Source: Streptosporangiaceae bacterium
Lineage (GTDB): Bacteria > Actinomycetota > Actinomycetes > Streptosporangiales > Streptosporangiaceae
Direction: 5' to 3'
Assembly (NCBI GenBank): GCA_025934375.1
Contig: JAICYD010000002.1
Span: forward strand, 62,001-126,000
DNA: 64,000 nucleotides
Part shown: piece by piece, positions 34,441 through 43,323 of the stretch
How the letters are laid out: every line of letters starts with the position of its first letter
Position numbering within the stretch: the stretch's first letter is position 1
Position numbers and translations under genes: made by a program
The notes under the pieces: generated by a model
Told to the model about the DNA's origin: nothing
The model's input: only the letters and a program-made list of their open reading frames with translations
Database searches by the model: none

Positions 34441-34526
34441 CTAGTGCGCCCTCCGTCCGTACTCCCGGCTGCGCCGGCCGGGCCCCGGGAAACCGCCGGG
34501 CCCCTGCGCGGCTCGCCGGGACCGCG

Positions 34527-35702
34527 CTAGCCGCGGGGACGGCAAAAGCGCGACTGCCCGCCGTGGCGGGTGATCGCGCGATTGGCGCCCTTGGGGCTGG
34601 CCCCGGAGGGGGCTAGCGGCTGACCTTGCCAGCCTTGATGCAGGATGTGCAGACGTTGAGGCGCTTGGGCGTCCCGGAGACGAGCGCGCGAACGGTCTGG
34701 ATGTTGGGGTTCCAGCGACGGCGGGTGCGGCGGTGCGAGTGCGAGATGTTGTTGCCGAAGCCCGGCCCCTTGCCGCATACGTCGCAGACGGAAGCCACGG
34801 TTCGCTCCAATTGATCGGGTATCAGAAGTCGGTCGTGCCGGATCCGCAGCGTAGGAGCCTCGCTGTGCGTGAGGGCAGCGCGGAAGTCGCGGCGCGCATA
34901 GCTTACAGGAAGGTGCGCGCGCAGCGCGAACCGCGCGGTCGGCTAACGGTAGCCCGGGCCAGGTGGCCACCGCGAACACGGACTGCCCGAATGGCGCCCC
35001 CCGCTTGCCCTCAAGGCGCCGCAGGACGGGCACGAAGTAGGAGTCGTAGAACTGGACCCGGTCCTGGCCTCCCGAGGGAGCCTGGCCCATCAGGCGACCC
35101 AGCACCAGCCAGGCCAGCGCTCCGGCCGAGTTGACGTACCGGATGTCGGTCACGTCGTAGCCGGCCTTGGTGAGCTGGGCCCTGAGCGCGCCCTTCCGGT
35201 ACCGGCGATAGTGGCCGACCTTGCGGTCGAAGTCGCTGTAGAGAAGCTGGAACGCGGGCACCCACAAGATAACCCGGCCGCCCGGCTTGAGCGCGGCCGC
35301 CAGGTCCAGCAGCGCGCCGTCGTCGTCCTTGATGTGCTCCAGGACGTTGATCAGCACGGCGCAGTCGAATGGCGGCATCCCGGCGACGGCCTCGGTGCCC
35401 CCCTGCACCACGCTCACCCCCGCGTCTCCCGCGAAGCGTGCCCGGAGGAGGTCAGCGCACCGGCCGGAGACGTCAGTGGCCACCACGCGCGCCCCCCGGG
35501 CCCGGAGGATCTCGGTGAACGTGCCGTGCCCGGCCCCGACCTCCAGTACCTCGTCCCCCAGGTGCGGCTCGACCAGCCCGAAGATCCACGAGGTGTAGTT
35601 GTACGCGTCGGCGAGATTCTCTAGCCGCGGCGCCATCTCGGTATCCGCTTCGGCGATGCTGGCCACGCCGGCCCGCCCTGATCGCTGCAGTCTTTCCCCC
35701 AT
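34527..35702 (-). CDS. SAM-dependent methyltransferase whose frame reads through rpmB
   Basis: Residues 1-250 are a class I methyltransferase: EVLEVGAGHGTFTEIL (SAM glycines), VVATDVSG (acidic ribose-binding residue), DCAVLINVLEHIKDD, LKPGGRVILWVPAF and VGHYRRYRKG. Family members end near FGQSVFAVAT, which here is at residue about 248. Instead the frame continues 140 codons through rpmB on the same strand in another frame, giving a basic low-complexity tail. One frame over, a TAG at 34943-34945 would end the protein at about 253 aa, so a one-base change in the GGGCCCGGG-like run at 34951-34960 may have removed the stop. Functional methylation target is unknown. Streptomyces has a DAK-domain gene in this position. 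Confidence 0.75.
   Translation of the reverse strand: MGERLQRSGRAGVASIAEADTEMAPRLENLADAYNYTSWIFGLVEPHLGDEVLEVGAGHGTFTEILRARGARVVATDVSGRCADLLRARFAGDAGVSVVQGGTEAVAGMPPFDCAVLINVLEHIKDDDGALLDLAAALKPGGRVILWVPAFQLLYSDFDRKVGHYRRYRKGALRAQLTKAGYDVTDIRYVNSAGALAWLVLGRLMGQAPSGGQDRVQFYDSYFVPVLRRLEGKRGAPFGQSVFAVATWPGLPLADRAVRAARAPSCKLCAPRLPRCPHAQRGSYAADPARPTSDTRSIGANRGFRLRRMRQGAGLRQQHLALAPPHPPSLEPQHPDRSRARLRDAQAPQRLHILHQGWQGQPLAPSGASPKGANRAITRHGGQSRFCRPRG
34613..34798 (-). CDS. rpmB: 50S ribosomal protein L28
   Basis: L28 (61 aa) is a small basic 23S rRNA-binding protein. VCDVCGKGPGFGNNISHSHR is diagnostic, followed by RRRWNPNIQTVRA and a second Cys pair, NVCTSCI, that makes a zinc-binding Cys4 set. The GTG at 34798 has GGAG six bases upstream; the TTG at 34810 would add four residues not found in the family. 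It lies entirely within the readthrough tail of the methyltransferase frame on the same strand. It converges with thiL. Confidence 0.95.
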   Translation of the reverse strand: MASVCDVCGKGPGFGNNISHSHRRTRRRWNPNIQTVRALVSGTPKRLNVCTSCIKAGKVSR

Positions 35703-35826
35703 GCCAGCGAACCCTAGTGGTCACAGAGTAGTCATCGCATCACACTAGGTGAAGAATTTTATTTTGAGTTAAGCATCGCTGGCGGCCCCGTGCCCACCGC
35801 CCGCCGGAATGTCGGGGGCGGCTTCT

Positions 35827-38112
35827 ATGCTGCAGTGTGTGACCACGCTTCGCGATCCGCTTGTGGGCGTCACGAAGAGCGACGTGCTGGCCCAGGTCTT
35901 CGACCTGTATACGGTCGGCGACCTGCTGCGCCACTACCCGCGCCGCTACTACACGCGCGGCGAGCCCACTGACCTCGCCTCGCTGCGCGAGCGGGATCAC
36001 GTCACGGTGCTGGCCCGGGTCTTCTCCGTGAACCACATCAGGACACCCGCCCCCCAGCGGGGCAACGCGCCGCGGCGCGGCAGCCAGCGCCTCGAGGTAA
36101 CCGTGACCGATGGCTACGCGCGGCTCACGCTGGTCTTCTTCGGTAAAGGCGCCAACGCCCCCGCGCACCAGATTCGTGAGGGGCGGCTCGGGCTGTTCGC
36201 CGGGACGGTGACCCGCTTCCGGCATCAGTGGCAGCTCGTCCACCCCGAGTACGAGATGCTGCCCGACTCCTCGATGGACGACGGGCTGGCCGCCGAGCAC
36301 GCCGCTGACTACGCCAGCGAGCTCATCCCGGTGTACCCGGCCAGCGCCAAGATCAGCTCCTGGCTGATCTCCCGCTCGATCCGGAAGGTCCTCGACCGGC
36401 TGGACGTCGTCGAGGACCCGCTGCCGGAGGCGCTGCGCGATGCCTACCACCTGATGGGGCTGCACGAGGCGCTGGAGGCGATCCACCGCCCGCGGGACCG
36501 GGCCGACATCAACCGGGCACGCGACCGGCTTAAATGGGATGAGGCGTTCGTCATGCAGGCCGCGCTCGCCCAGCGCAGGCTAGCGGCGGCGGCGATGCCC
36601 GCGGTGCCGCGCCCGCCAGAGCCGGGCGGGCTGGCCGATGAGTTCGACCAGCGGCTCCCGTTCACGCTCACCGCCGGGCAGCTCGAAGTCGGCGCGGTGA
36701 TCGCCCGCGACCTGTCCTGCGCTTACCCGATGAACCGGCTGCTGCAGGGCGAGGTCGGATCCGGCAAGACGGTCGTCGCCCTGCGCGCGATGCTGCAGGT
36801 GGTGGACTCCGGCGGCCAGGCGGCGCTGCTGGCCCCCACCGAGGTCCTCGCCCAGCAGCACTACCGGTCGATCACCGCGATGCTCGGGCCGCTGGCGGCC
36901 AGCGGCCAGCTTGACAGCGCGGAGCGCGCCACGCAGGTGGCGCTGCTCACTGGCTCGACGAAGGCCAGGAAGCGGCGCAGCGCGCTGGCCGACGTCTTCA
37001 CCGGGGACGCCGGGATCCTGGTGGGCACCCACGCGCTGCTCGAAGAGCAGGTGCAGTTCGCTGACCTGGGCCTAGTGGTCATCGACGAGCAGCACAGGTT
37101 CGGCGTCGAGCAGCGAGACGCACTGCGCGAGAAGGCGCCCGACGCGCGGCCCCACGTCCTGGTGATGACGGCCACGCCGATCCCGCGGACAGTGGCGATG
37201 ACAGTATTCGGCGACCTTGAGGTCTCCACGCTCACGGAGTTGCCGGCCGGGCGAACGCCGATCACCAGCCACGTAGTGCCCGCCGCGGAGCGGCCGCGGT
37301 ACCTGGAGCGCGCCTGGGAACGGGTCCAGGAGGAGGTCGCCGCGGGCCGGCAGGCGTACGTGGTCTGCCCGCGGATCGGCGACCTCCCCGGCGATGACGA
37401 GGCGGCGGGCAAGCATGGCCGCCGGAGTGCGGACGAAGTCGAGGACACCGATGGCGCCGACGCTCCCGGCGATGACGAGGACGCGCCGGCTGAGCGCCGC
37501 CCGCCACTCGCCGTGCTGGACGTGGCGGCCGCCCTCGACGACGGACCCCTGGCGGGGCTGCGCCTGGGCATATTGCACGGCCGGCTGCACTCGGAGGAGA
37601 AAGACCGGGTGATGACCGCGTTCAAGGATGGCGACCTCGACGTGCTGGTGGCGACCAGCGTGATCGAGGTAGGCGTGGACGTGCCGAACGCCACGGCCAT
37701 GGTCATCATGGACGCTGAGCGGTTCGGCGTCTCCCAGCTGCACCAGTTGCGCGGCCGGGTGGGACGCGGCCAGCACGCGGGGCTGTGCCTGCTGGTGACC
37801 GAGGCGCCGCCGGCCAGCCCGGCCCGCGAGCGGCTGGATGCCGTCGCGGCGACGGCCGACGGGTTCCGGCTGTCCCGGCTTGACCTTGAGCAGCGCCGCG
37901 AGGGAGACGTGCTCGGCGCCGCCCAGGCCGGCCGCCAATCGAGCCTGAAGCTGCTGCGCCTGCTGCACGATGAGGAGCTGATCGCGCTGGCCAGGCAGGA
38001 AGCAGGGGCCATCGTGGCGGGCGACCCGCAGCTGGCCGAGCATCGTGCGCTATCGGCCGCGATCGACACGCTCCTCGGCCCGCGCCGCGCCGAGTTCCTG
38101 GACAAGTCGTGA
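35827..38112 (+). CDS. recG: ATP-dependent DNA helicase RecG
   Basis: RecG remodels stalled replication forks and Holliday junctions (761 aa). The N-terminal wedge/OB domain includes VGDLLRHYPRRYY and VTDGYARLTLVFFG. The helicase part has FTLTAGQ, Walker A GEVGSGKTVVA, Walker B in the form VVIDEQHRFG (DEQH), MTATPIPRT, EVGVDVPNA and GRVGRGQHAG. An Asp/Glu/Gly-rich insert (about residues 520-560) is typical of high-GC RecG proteins. ATG 35827 follows a G-rich stretch by six bases; GTG 35839 is an alternative start. It is followed 30 bases later by rsmD. Confidence 0.95.
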   Translation: MLQCVTTLRDPLVGVTKSDVLAQVFDLYTVGDLLRHYPRRYYTRGEPTDLASLRERDHVTVLARVFSVNHIRTPAPQRGNAPRRGSQRLEVTVTDGYARLTLVFFGKGANAPAHQIREGRLGLFAGTVTRFRHQWQLVHPEYEMLPDSSMDDGLAAEHAADYASELIPVYPASAKISSWLISRSIRKVLDRLDVVEDPLPEALRDAYHLMGLHEALEAIHRPRDRADINRARDRLKWDEAFVMQAALAQRRLAAAAMPAVPRPPEPGGLADEFDQRLPFTLTAGQLEVGAVIARDLSCAYPMNRLLQGEVGSGKTVVALRAMLQVVDSGGQAALLAPTEVLAQQHYRSITAMLGPLAASGQLDSAERATQVALLTGSTKARKRRSALADVFTGDAGILVGTHALLEEQVQFADLGLVVIDEQHRFGVEQRDALREKAPDARPHVLVMTATPIPRTVAMTVFGDLEVSTLTELPAGRTPITSHVVPAAERPRYLERAWERVQEEVAAGRQAYVVCPRIGDLPGDDEAAGKHGRRSADEVEDTDGADAPGDDEDAPAERRPPLAVLDVAAALDDGPLAGLRLGILHGRLHSEEKDRVMTAFKDGDLDVLVATSVIEVGVDVPNATAMVIMDAERFGVSQLHQLRGRVGRGQHAGLCLLVTEAPPASPARERLDAVAATADGFRLSRLDLEQRREGDVLGAAQAGRQSSLKLLRLLHDEELIALARQEAGAIVAGDPQLAEHRALSAAIDTLLGPRRAEFLDKS

Positions 38113-38142
38113 GGCTTGGCGCATAGCGGTGTTGGAGAGCAC

Positions 38143-38760
38143 GTGACGAGGGTCATAGCGGGCGCGGCCGGAGGCCGCCGGCTGGCGGTCCCCGGCGGCA
38201 TGTCGACCCGGCCGACGAGCGATCGCGCCCGGGAGGGACTGTTCGGCACCGTGCTGTCCGAGCTCGGCGCGCTGGACGGCAAGCGGGTGCTTGACCTGTT
38301 CGCGGGGTCCGGCGCGGTCGGGCTTGAGGCACTGTCGCGGGGGGCGGGTCACGTGCTGCTCGTTGAATCCGATGACCGCGCGGTCGCGGTGATCAAGTCG
38401 AACATCGCGACCGTGGGCCTGCCTGGCGCCCAGGTGCGCGGGGCCAGGGTGGAACGGCTGCTGGCCCGGCCGCCGGATGGGGCCCCCTATGACCTCGCGT
38501 TCGCCGACCCGCCCTACGCGCTGGCCGGCGCCGCGGTGACCAGGATCTTGGAGTCGCTCGGGCGCGGCTGGCTTGCTGCCGGCGCGCTCGTGGTGGTGGA
38601 ACGGGCGACCCGCTCCGGCGAGGTCAGCTGGCCGGATGATTTCATTGCGGGCAAGTCCCGCAGATACGGCGAGGCGACGTTCTGGTACGGTCGCCGCGCG
38701 GCAGCCGGCATCAGCGGGAACTGTGCAGGCAGCGGCGACCCAGCACGCGATAGGGAGTGA
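38143..38760 (+). CDS. rsmD: 16S rRNA (guanine(966)-N(2))-methyltransferase
   Basis: RsmD methylates G966 of 16S rRNA in the 30S subunit (205 aa). Motifs are GAAGGRRLAVP, TRPTSDRAREGLF, the SAM motif VLDLFAGSGAVGLEALSRGA and the catalytic DPPY. GTG 38143 has GGAG five bases upstream. The C-terminal 20 residues are not conserved. Its end overlaps or abuts coaD, the usual actinobacterial and firmicute pairing. Confidence 0.93.
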   Translation: MTRVIAGAAGGRRLAVPGGMSTRPTSDRAREGLFGTVLSELGALDGKRVLDLFAGSGAVGLEALSRGAGHVLLVESDDRAVAVIKSNIATVGLPGAQVRGARVERLLARPPDGAPYDLAFADPPYALAGAAVTRILESLGRGWLAAGALVVVERATRSGEVSWPDDFIAGKSRRYGEATFWYGRRAAAGISGNCAGSGDPARDRE

Positions 38761-38765
38761 TACCG

Positions 38766-39275
38766 GTGCAGCGAGTTGTGTGCCCTGGTTCCTTTGACCC
38801 CGCCACGAACGGTCACCTCGACATCATCGGCCGGGCCTGCGGGCTTTACGACGAGGTCGTCGTGGCGGTTCTCATCAACATCACCAAGCACAGCCTGTTC
38901 ACCGTCGATGAGCGAGTGGACATGCTGCGCGAGGTCACCAAGGGCTACGGCAACGTCCGGGTTGAGCGGTTCCACGGACTGCTGGTCGACTTCTGCGCCG
39001 CGAACGGCATCACGGCGGTGGTCAAGGGACTGCGCGCGGTCAGCGACTTCGAGTACGAGATGCAGATGGCCCAGATGAACTACCGGCTGGCCAAGGTGGA
39101 GACGCTCTTCATGACCACCAACCCGTTGTACTCGTTCCTCAGCTCGAGCCTGGTCAAGGAGATCGCCAAGTACGGCGGCGACGTCAGCGAGCTAGTGCCC
39201 GAGCTCGTCTTGTCCCAGCTCCAGGGTCGCCTCGCCTCGGAATTACCCGATGGGGAACCGCATCGGGTAGGCTGA
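38766..39275 (+). CDS. coaD: Pantetheine-phosphate adenylyltransferase
   Basis: CoaD adds AMP to 4'-phosphopantetheine, the penultimate step of coenzyme A synthesis (169 aa). The nucleotidyl-transfer motif is CPGSFDPATNGHLDII (T/HxGH type), then VVKGLRAVSDFEYEMQMA and the C-terminal SSSLVKEIAKYGGDV. GTG 38766 is favoured because GGGAG is eight bases upstream; a GTG at 38757 overlapping the rsmD stop would add three residues. Confidence 0.95.
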   Translation: MQRVVCPGSFDPATNGHLDIIGRACGLYDEVVVAVLINITKHSLFTVDERVDMLREVTKGYGNVRVERFHGLLVDFCAANGITAVVKGLRAVSDFEYEMQMAQMNYRLAKVETLFMTTNPLYSFLSSSLVKEIAKYGGDVSELVPELVLSQLQGRLASELPDGEPHRVG

Positions 39276-39312
39276 TCGGTCGGTTCAGTCATTGCCAACA
39301 CGGTAAGCTGTG

Positions 39313-39942
39313 ATGTCCAACATAAAGGGTAAATCGGTCGTTAACGGAGCGGTAGGCTCAGGTGCCCCAACCTCAAGGAACAAGGACCTGAACAGCGACT
39401 TCGTCTTCGACATGCGCGCACTCGGCCGCCAGCCTGGTACCTTTCGCGACGAGACTCGCACGGCGCGGGCACCAGCAGGTGTCGGTTCCGGGCTAGTCTT
39501 GGTGCTAGCCGACGCGGACGTCACTCTTGACCTGCGGTTCGAGGCGGTCTCCGAGGGCGTTCTCGTCACCGGCTCGGCCGTCGCCCCGCTTACGGGCGAG
39601 TGCGCACGGTGCCTGGAGCCGGTGTCCTCCACCATGGAGGTCAGCCTCCAGGAGCTGTACCTGTACCAGCCGGGTCCGGGAGAGGGCGAGGACGACGACG
39701 AGGAGCGCTTCCTCGACGGCGACCTGCTCGACCTGGAGCCGGCCTTCCGGGACGCAGTGGTGCTTGCCATGCCGCTTTCACCGCTATGCCAGGAAGACTG
39801 CCCCGGGCTGTGCCCCGAGTGCGGTGCCCGCCTCGCCGAGGCAGGACCCGGACACGGGCACGGCGGGGACGTGGACCCGCGATGGGCCGCGCTCCGCCGA
39901 CTTGATGTTTCTGACCGCAGTAATGACCGACAGGAGAGCTGA
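39313..39942 (+). CDS. DUF177/YceD-family protein
   Basis: This 209-aa protein belongs to the YceD family linked to 23S rRNA accumulation and found beside rpmF in most bacteria. The C-terminal half has the family signature [11 protein letters not shown] and [13 protein letters not shown], four to five Cys that probably bind zinc, separated by an acidic block ([12 protein letters not shown]). The N terminus ([15 protein letters not shown]) is longer than usual; ATG 39313 and GTG 39310 are equivalent choices. It ends one base before the rpmF start region, so the two are coupled. Confidence 0.88.
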   Translation: MSNIKGKSVVNGAVGSGAPTSRNKDLNSDFVFDMRALGRQPGTFRDETRTARAPAGVGSGLVLVLADADVTLDLRFEAVSEGVLVTGSAVAPLTGECARCLEPVSSTMEVSLQELYLYQPGPGEGEDDDEERFLDGDLLDLEPAFRDAVVLAMPLSPLCQEDCPGLCPECGARLAEAGPGHGHGGDVDPRWAALRRLDVSDRSNDRQES

Positions 39943-39943
39943 A

Positions 39944-40120
39944 GTGGCTGTTCCCAAGCGGAAGATGTCGCGCAGCAACACGCGATCCCGGCGCGCGCAG
40001 TGGAAGACGGCGGCGCCGACGCTGGTGAGCTGCCCGCAGTGCCGCAGCCCCAAGCTGCCGCACGCTGCCTGCCCGACCTGCGGGACGTACCGGCGGCGGC
40101 AGGTCCTCAACCCGGCGTGA
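39944..40120 (+). CDS. rpmF: 50S ribosomal protein L32
   Basis: L32 (58 aa): [19 protein letters not shown] at the N terminus and a zinc ribbon with CPQC and CPTC. CAGGAGAG lies nine bases before the GTG start. It sits between the YceD-family gene and rnc, the standard order. Confidence 0.96.
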   Translation: MAVPKRKMSRSNTRSRRAQWKTAAPTLVSCPQCRSPKLPHAACPTCGTYRRRQVLNPA

Positions 40121-40139
40121 GTCCCGTGTAAGGAGCGCC

Positions 40140-40973
40140 GTGGGCATGGTGAGCGGTCGAGGCATGGACGGGGGACTAGCGGCGGGACGAGATCCCGCCG
40201 AGTTGCCGTGCGCGCTGGGTGTGCAGATCAGCGCGGAGACGCTGGATCGCGCCCTCACGCACCGGTCGTACGCGTATGAGAACGGCGGGCTGCCGACAAA
40301 CGAGCGGCTGGAGTTCCTGGGTGACTCCGTGCTCGGCCTCGTGGTGACCGACACGCTGTTCACTGAGTACCCGACCCTCCCCGAGGGGCAGCTCGCCAAG
40401 CTACGCGCCGCCGTGGTCCAGATGAACGCGCTGGCCGAGGTCGCACGGGAATTCCAGCTGGGCTCTTACGTGCGCCTTGGCCGCGGCGAGGAGGGGACCG
40501 GCGGCCGGGACAAGCCGTCGATCCTGGCCGACACCCTGGAGGCCGTGATCGGCGCGACCTACGTCGACTGTGGCCTTAACGCCGCCAGCGCGCTCGTGCA
40601 CCGGTTGTTCGATCCCGTCATCGAGCGCTCGGCCCTGCTCGGCGCGGGCCTTGACTGGAAGACTTCCCTGCAGGAGCTCACCGCCGTCCAGGGTCTCGGC
40701 GTGCCCGACTACCACGTCGACGACACCGGTCCGGATCACCAGAAGCTGTTCCGGGCCGTGGTGCGAGTCGGTGGCCGCGACCTCGGGACCGGCGAGGGCC
40801 GCTCGAAGAAGGCCGCCGAGCAGCAGGCCGCGCAGGCCGCCTACGAAGCGCTCAGCGCCGCATCCGACGGTGCCGGACCCTCTTCCCGGTCCGCCGTCAC
40901 CAGCGTGACGCCCGCCATCCCCGCCCAGCCCCCGCCCCCCGACCCCGGCCCGCCCACCCTGCCCGCCCCGTGA
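40140..40973 (+). CDS. rnc: Ribonuclease III
   Basis: RNase III (277 aa) cleaves double-stranded RNA in rRNA processing and mRNA control. The nuclease domain (about residues 25-150) has the catalytic signature [18 protein letters not shown] and [13 protein letters not shown]. The dsRNA-binding domain (about 178-245) has [29 protein letters not shown] Pro-rich tail ([17 protein letters not shown]) follows. GTG 40140 lies four bases after GGAG; ATG 40146 is an alternative with ten-base spacing. Confidence 0.95.
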   Translation: MGMVSGRGMDGGLAAGRDPAELPCALGVQISAETLDRALTHRSYAYENGGLPTNERLEFLGDSVLGLVVTDTLFTEYPTLPEGQLAKLRAAVVQMNALAEVAREFQLGSYVRLGRGEEGTGGRDKPSILADTLEAVIGATYVDCGLNAASALVHRLFDPVIERSALLGAGLDWKTSLQELTAVQGLGVPDYHVDDTGPDHQKLFRAVVRVGGRDLGTGEGRSKKAAEQQAAQAAYEALSAASDGAGPSSRSAVTSVTPAIPAQPPPPDPGPPTLPAP

Positions 40974-40979
40974 GGCCGG

Positions 40980-41210
40980 GAGGCATGCGAGCCAGAGCGA
41001 GCGCCAGCGAAGCCAGGAGCCACCTACTTTCGGACAGCGGCCCGCGAGTCGAAGCGAGCGCCAGCGAACCCAGGCGCCACGAGCCGTGTGCGCGCGAGGA
41101 ACCCGCCCCTTTCGGACGGAAGCCCGCGAGGCGAAGCGAGCGGCAGCGAGCGCATCTTCGAGCGATCCGGCGAGCCGCCGGGGGTCCCCGCGGCGAGCCG
41201 GATTCTACGG
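40980..41210. repeat. GC-rich repeat block between rnc and mutM
   Basis: GCGAGCCAGAGCGAGCGCCAGCGAA, near 40987, recurs as GCGAG plus AGCGAGCGCCAGCGAA near 41046 and as GCGAGGCGAAGCGAGCGGCAGC near 41128, with TTTCGGAC trailing after the first two. An ATCCGGC/GCCGGAT inverted repeat (about 41166-41203) closes the block. No gene is visible in the 296-bp gap. Confidence 0.6.
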
Positions 41211-41228
41211 ACCGCAACCAGTGAGAGC

Positions 41229-41262
41229 AGGGGGCCTGGGGGATTGGCGTATGTCCCCCAGA
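41229..41262. repeat. Dispersed G-run/C-run element, copy D
   Basis: GGGGGCCTGGGGG, ATTGGCGTATG, then TCCCCCAG, forming a CTGGGGG/CCCCCAG stem just upstream of mutM. GGCGTAT followed by C-runs recurs in the copy inside mutM. Confidence 0.5.
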
Positions 41263-41269
41263 AAAAACA

Positions 41270-42271
41270 GTGCCTGAGTTGCCTGAGGTCGAGACTGTCC
41301 GCGCGGGCCTGGCGGCGCACGTCGTCGGGCGGACCATCGAAACGGCCCGGGTGCTGCACCCTCGTGCGGTCCGCCGGGATCCGGCGGGCCCGGCCGGGTT
41401 CGAGGCCGCGATGGCAGGCCGTCTCCTGGAAGGCGCCGAGCGCCGCGGGAAGTACATGTGGCTCGCGGCCGGGAACGGCGAGGCGCTGCTCGCCCACCTG
41501 GGAATGAGCGGCCAGATGCTCGTCGGCGACCCCGACCGCTCGCTATCGCCGCATGTCAGGGTCCGGTTCACGTTCGCCGACGGCGGCCCGGACCTGCGCT
41601 TCACCGATCAGCGGACCTTCGGCCACCTGATGCTGGTGCAGTTGCGTGCCCCCGAGGGGGCGAGCGGCGTATCCCCCCTGTCGACCCCCCGGCCCCGGGG
41701 AACTCGCGCAAACCGCGAGCCCCTGGGCGGCCCGGTAATCGTCGCGGACGCGCGGACGCCGGTCGAGGTGGCGAGCGATCCCGCGCCCCGGCTCCTGCCG
41801 GTGCCGATCGCGCACATCGCCCCCGACCCGCTGGAGCGCGACTTCGACGCGGCGCAGTTCAGCGCGCGCCTGCGGCGCCGGCATACCGGGATCAAGCGTG
41901 CTCTCCTGGACCAGTCGCTCATCAGCGGCATCGGCAACATCTACGCCGATGAGGCGCTGTGGCGGGCCCGGCTGCACTGGGACCAGCCGACCGACACCCT
42001 GGAGGCCGCCGAGGTGAGCCGTCTCCTCGCGGCCGTGACAGGCGTCTTGACTGAGGCGCTCATGGTCGGCGGCACGTCCTTCGACAGCCTCTACGTCAAC
42101 GTGAACGGGCAAAGCGGGTACTTCGAGCGGTCGCTGGAAGCCTACGGGCGCGCCGGGCAGCCCTGCAGTCGGTGCGGCACGCCAATCCGGCGGGACTCGT
42201 TCATGAACCGCTCGTCCTACAGTTGCCCAAGCTGCCAGCCCGCGAACTTATCCCGAAGAGTTTTCGAGTAA
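41270..42271 (+). CDS. mutM: Formamidopyrimidine-DNA glycosylase
   Basis: Fpg removes 8-oxoguanine and formamidopyrimidines (333 aa). The mature N terminus [10 protein letters not shown] supplies the catalytic Pro and Glu. The H2TH region is [26 protein letters not shown] follows, and the zinc finger is [13 protein letters not shown], later CPSC. The protein is longer than typical (about 285) because of an insert at about residues 125-155 ([18 protein letters not shown] and on) right after [12 protein letters not shown], encoded by a G-run/C-run element. Catalytic residues are intact, so activity is expected. The GTG start is fixed by the required PELPE sequence. Confidence 0.94.
   Translation: MPELPEVETVRAGLAAHVVGRTIETARVLHPRAVRRDPAGPAGFEAAMAGRLLEGAERRGKYMWLAAGNGEALLAHLGMSGQMLVGDPDRSLSPHVRVRFTFADGGPDLRFTDQRTFGHLMLVQLRAPEGASGVSPLSTPRPRGTRANREPLGGPVIVADARTPVEVASDPAPRLLPVPIAHIAPDPLERDFDAAQFSARLRRRHTGIKRALLDQSLISGIGNIYADEALWRARLHWDQPTDTLEAAEVSRLLAAVTGVLTEALMVGGTSFDSLYVNVNGQSGYFERSLEAYGRAGQPCSRCGTPIRRDSFMNRSSYSCPSCQPANLSRRVFE
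41649..41735. repeat. Dispersed G-run/C-run element, copy E, inside mutM
   Basis: CCCGAGGGGGCGAGCGGCGT followed by ATCCCCCC, GACCCCCCGGCCCCGGGG and CGCGAGCCCCTGGGCGG. It is translated in frame as an insert in the Fpg protein. The order of blocks matches the sequence after thiL (copy C). Confidence 0.5.
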
Positions 42272-42272
42272 C

Positions 42273-42326
42273 GAAGACTTTTGTGGGCTGTCACCGGCCG
42301 AAGTATTCGCGACCATAAAAGTCTTC
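42273..42326. terminator. Long inverted repeat after mutM
   Basis: GAAGACTTTTGTGG (42273-42286) pairs with CCATAAAAGTCTTC (42313-42326) with one mismatch, loop 26 bases, starting right after the mutM stop. It could be a terminator or a protein-binding site. Between it and 42478 I see no gene. Confidence 0.5.
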
Positions 42327-42478
42327 CGGGTAAGCGCAGGTCGCCGGTTCGCCCTCGCGTTATTCCGTCAACATTCGGCTACACTCGGTGATCAGTCTTC
42401 GGCGCCTTCCAAGGGACAGGCCTAGGGCTAGCAGGGGTGCCAGGCCCAACATCTGGGGGTCGGTTCCCGGGTCTGAGT

Positions 42479-42506
42479 TTGAATGCCGAAGTATCTTTGG
42501 TAAGAT
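42479..42506 (+). promoter_or_regulatory. Promoter of the small coiled-coil gene
   Basis: A -35 TTGAAT and a -10 TAAGAT are separated by 16 bases; the predicted start near 42513 gives a leader of about 130 bases. Confidence 0.45.
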
Positions 42507-42643
42507 AGAGGACATAGCAGGTACCGGGACGTGCTCAACTTGACCATCAAAGGCCGGGGTGAGACCCTAGTAGCTGTTGTTGCACGCATGAGCGTGCTCT
42601 GCATGTGCCCACTCTGGTCACTCAGTGTGGAGGACCTTACATC

Positions 42644-42838
42644 ATGGCGAAGGCTCTATTCGGCCACGTCGGCGGTCCCGATCCCCGCATGGTCTCGGAG
42701 ATGCGCCGTCTCCAGCAGCGTGTTCGCGACCTTGAAGCCGAGCTGATGCGGCTTCAGGACGAGAACGACGCGCTCGCCGCGGAGGCAGCTCGCTCGGAGG
42801 AGATGCTGGTCTTGGACCGCGAACCAGCGCTCGCCTAG
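42644..42838 (+). CDS. Small conserved coiled-coil protein (64 aa)
   Basis: The protein starts MAKALFGHVGGPDPRMVSEM and then forms an uninterrupted heptad coiled coil (RRLQQRVRDLEAELMRLQDE, about residues 21-50). This N terminus followed by a short coiled coil is one I associate with small conserved actinobacterial proteins of unknown function. ATG 42644 has GGAGGA about ten bases upstream. It has its own promoter and a terminator, so it is a monocistronic gene. Confidence 0.8.
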   Translation: MAKALFGHVGGPDPRMVSEMRRLQQRVRDLEAELMRLQDENDALAAEAARSEEMLVLDREPALA

Positions 42839-42888
42839 CTCTACACAGCTAGCCGGGACTGGTGGACACGGCAACACGGAAACGAATT

Positions 42889-42918
42889 AGGGACGCCCCT
42901 TCGGCGTCCCTCTTCGTT
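42889..42918 (+). terminator. Terminator of the small coiled-coil gene
   Basis: AGGGACGCC, CCTTC, GGCGTCCCT, then CTTCGTT: a 9-bp stem with a U-containing tail. Confidence 0.85.
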
Positions 42919-43323
42919 GACGGCTACTTGTGTGTCCGTGTCGATTTCAATCAGTAAAGTGCGCGAAACGCTTGGTGTCCCCAGGGCAACTGCCTTGGGT
43001 GGCCAGGTCGCTTAGCGTGCATTCCTGGCGCCTCCTGGCGCCATGTGCTCTTTGCGCTATGCCGTGAGCGTCGCTGCTCGCGTTTCGCCTGCGCCCGGGC
43101 TGCGGGCCACGTCGAGACTGGCGCCAGCGCGCGACCAGCCGAGCGGGGTGCCCGGGCCGGCGGCGAACCGCTGGGACGGTCGCCGACGCCTCGCTGGCGT
43201 CCCCAGGCCGGTGCTCGTAGCGCTCGTTGCAGGCCGCTGACCTCGAAGGACGCGATCCCTGGCGGCCGATGGCTCGACACGCCGGGCCGGATGGGCCGCC
43301 AAGGCGCAATCGCGGGTTAGCAT

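Noticed and set aside
42531..42746. A 71-codon frame starting with GTG 42531 in the leader of the small coiled-coil gene
   Set aside because: It overlaps the well-supported coiled-coil gene in another frame and has no family features.
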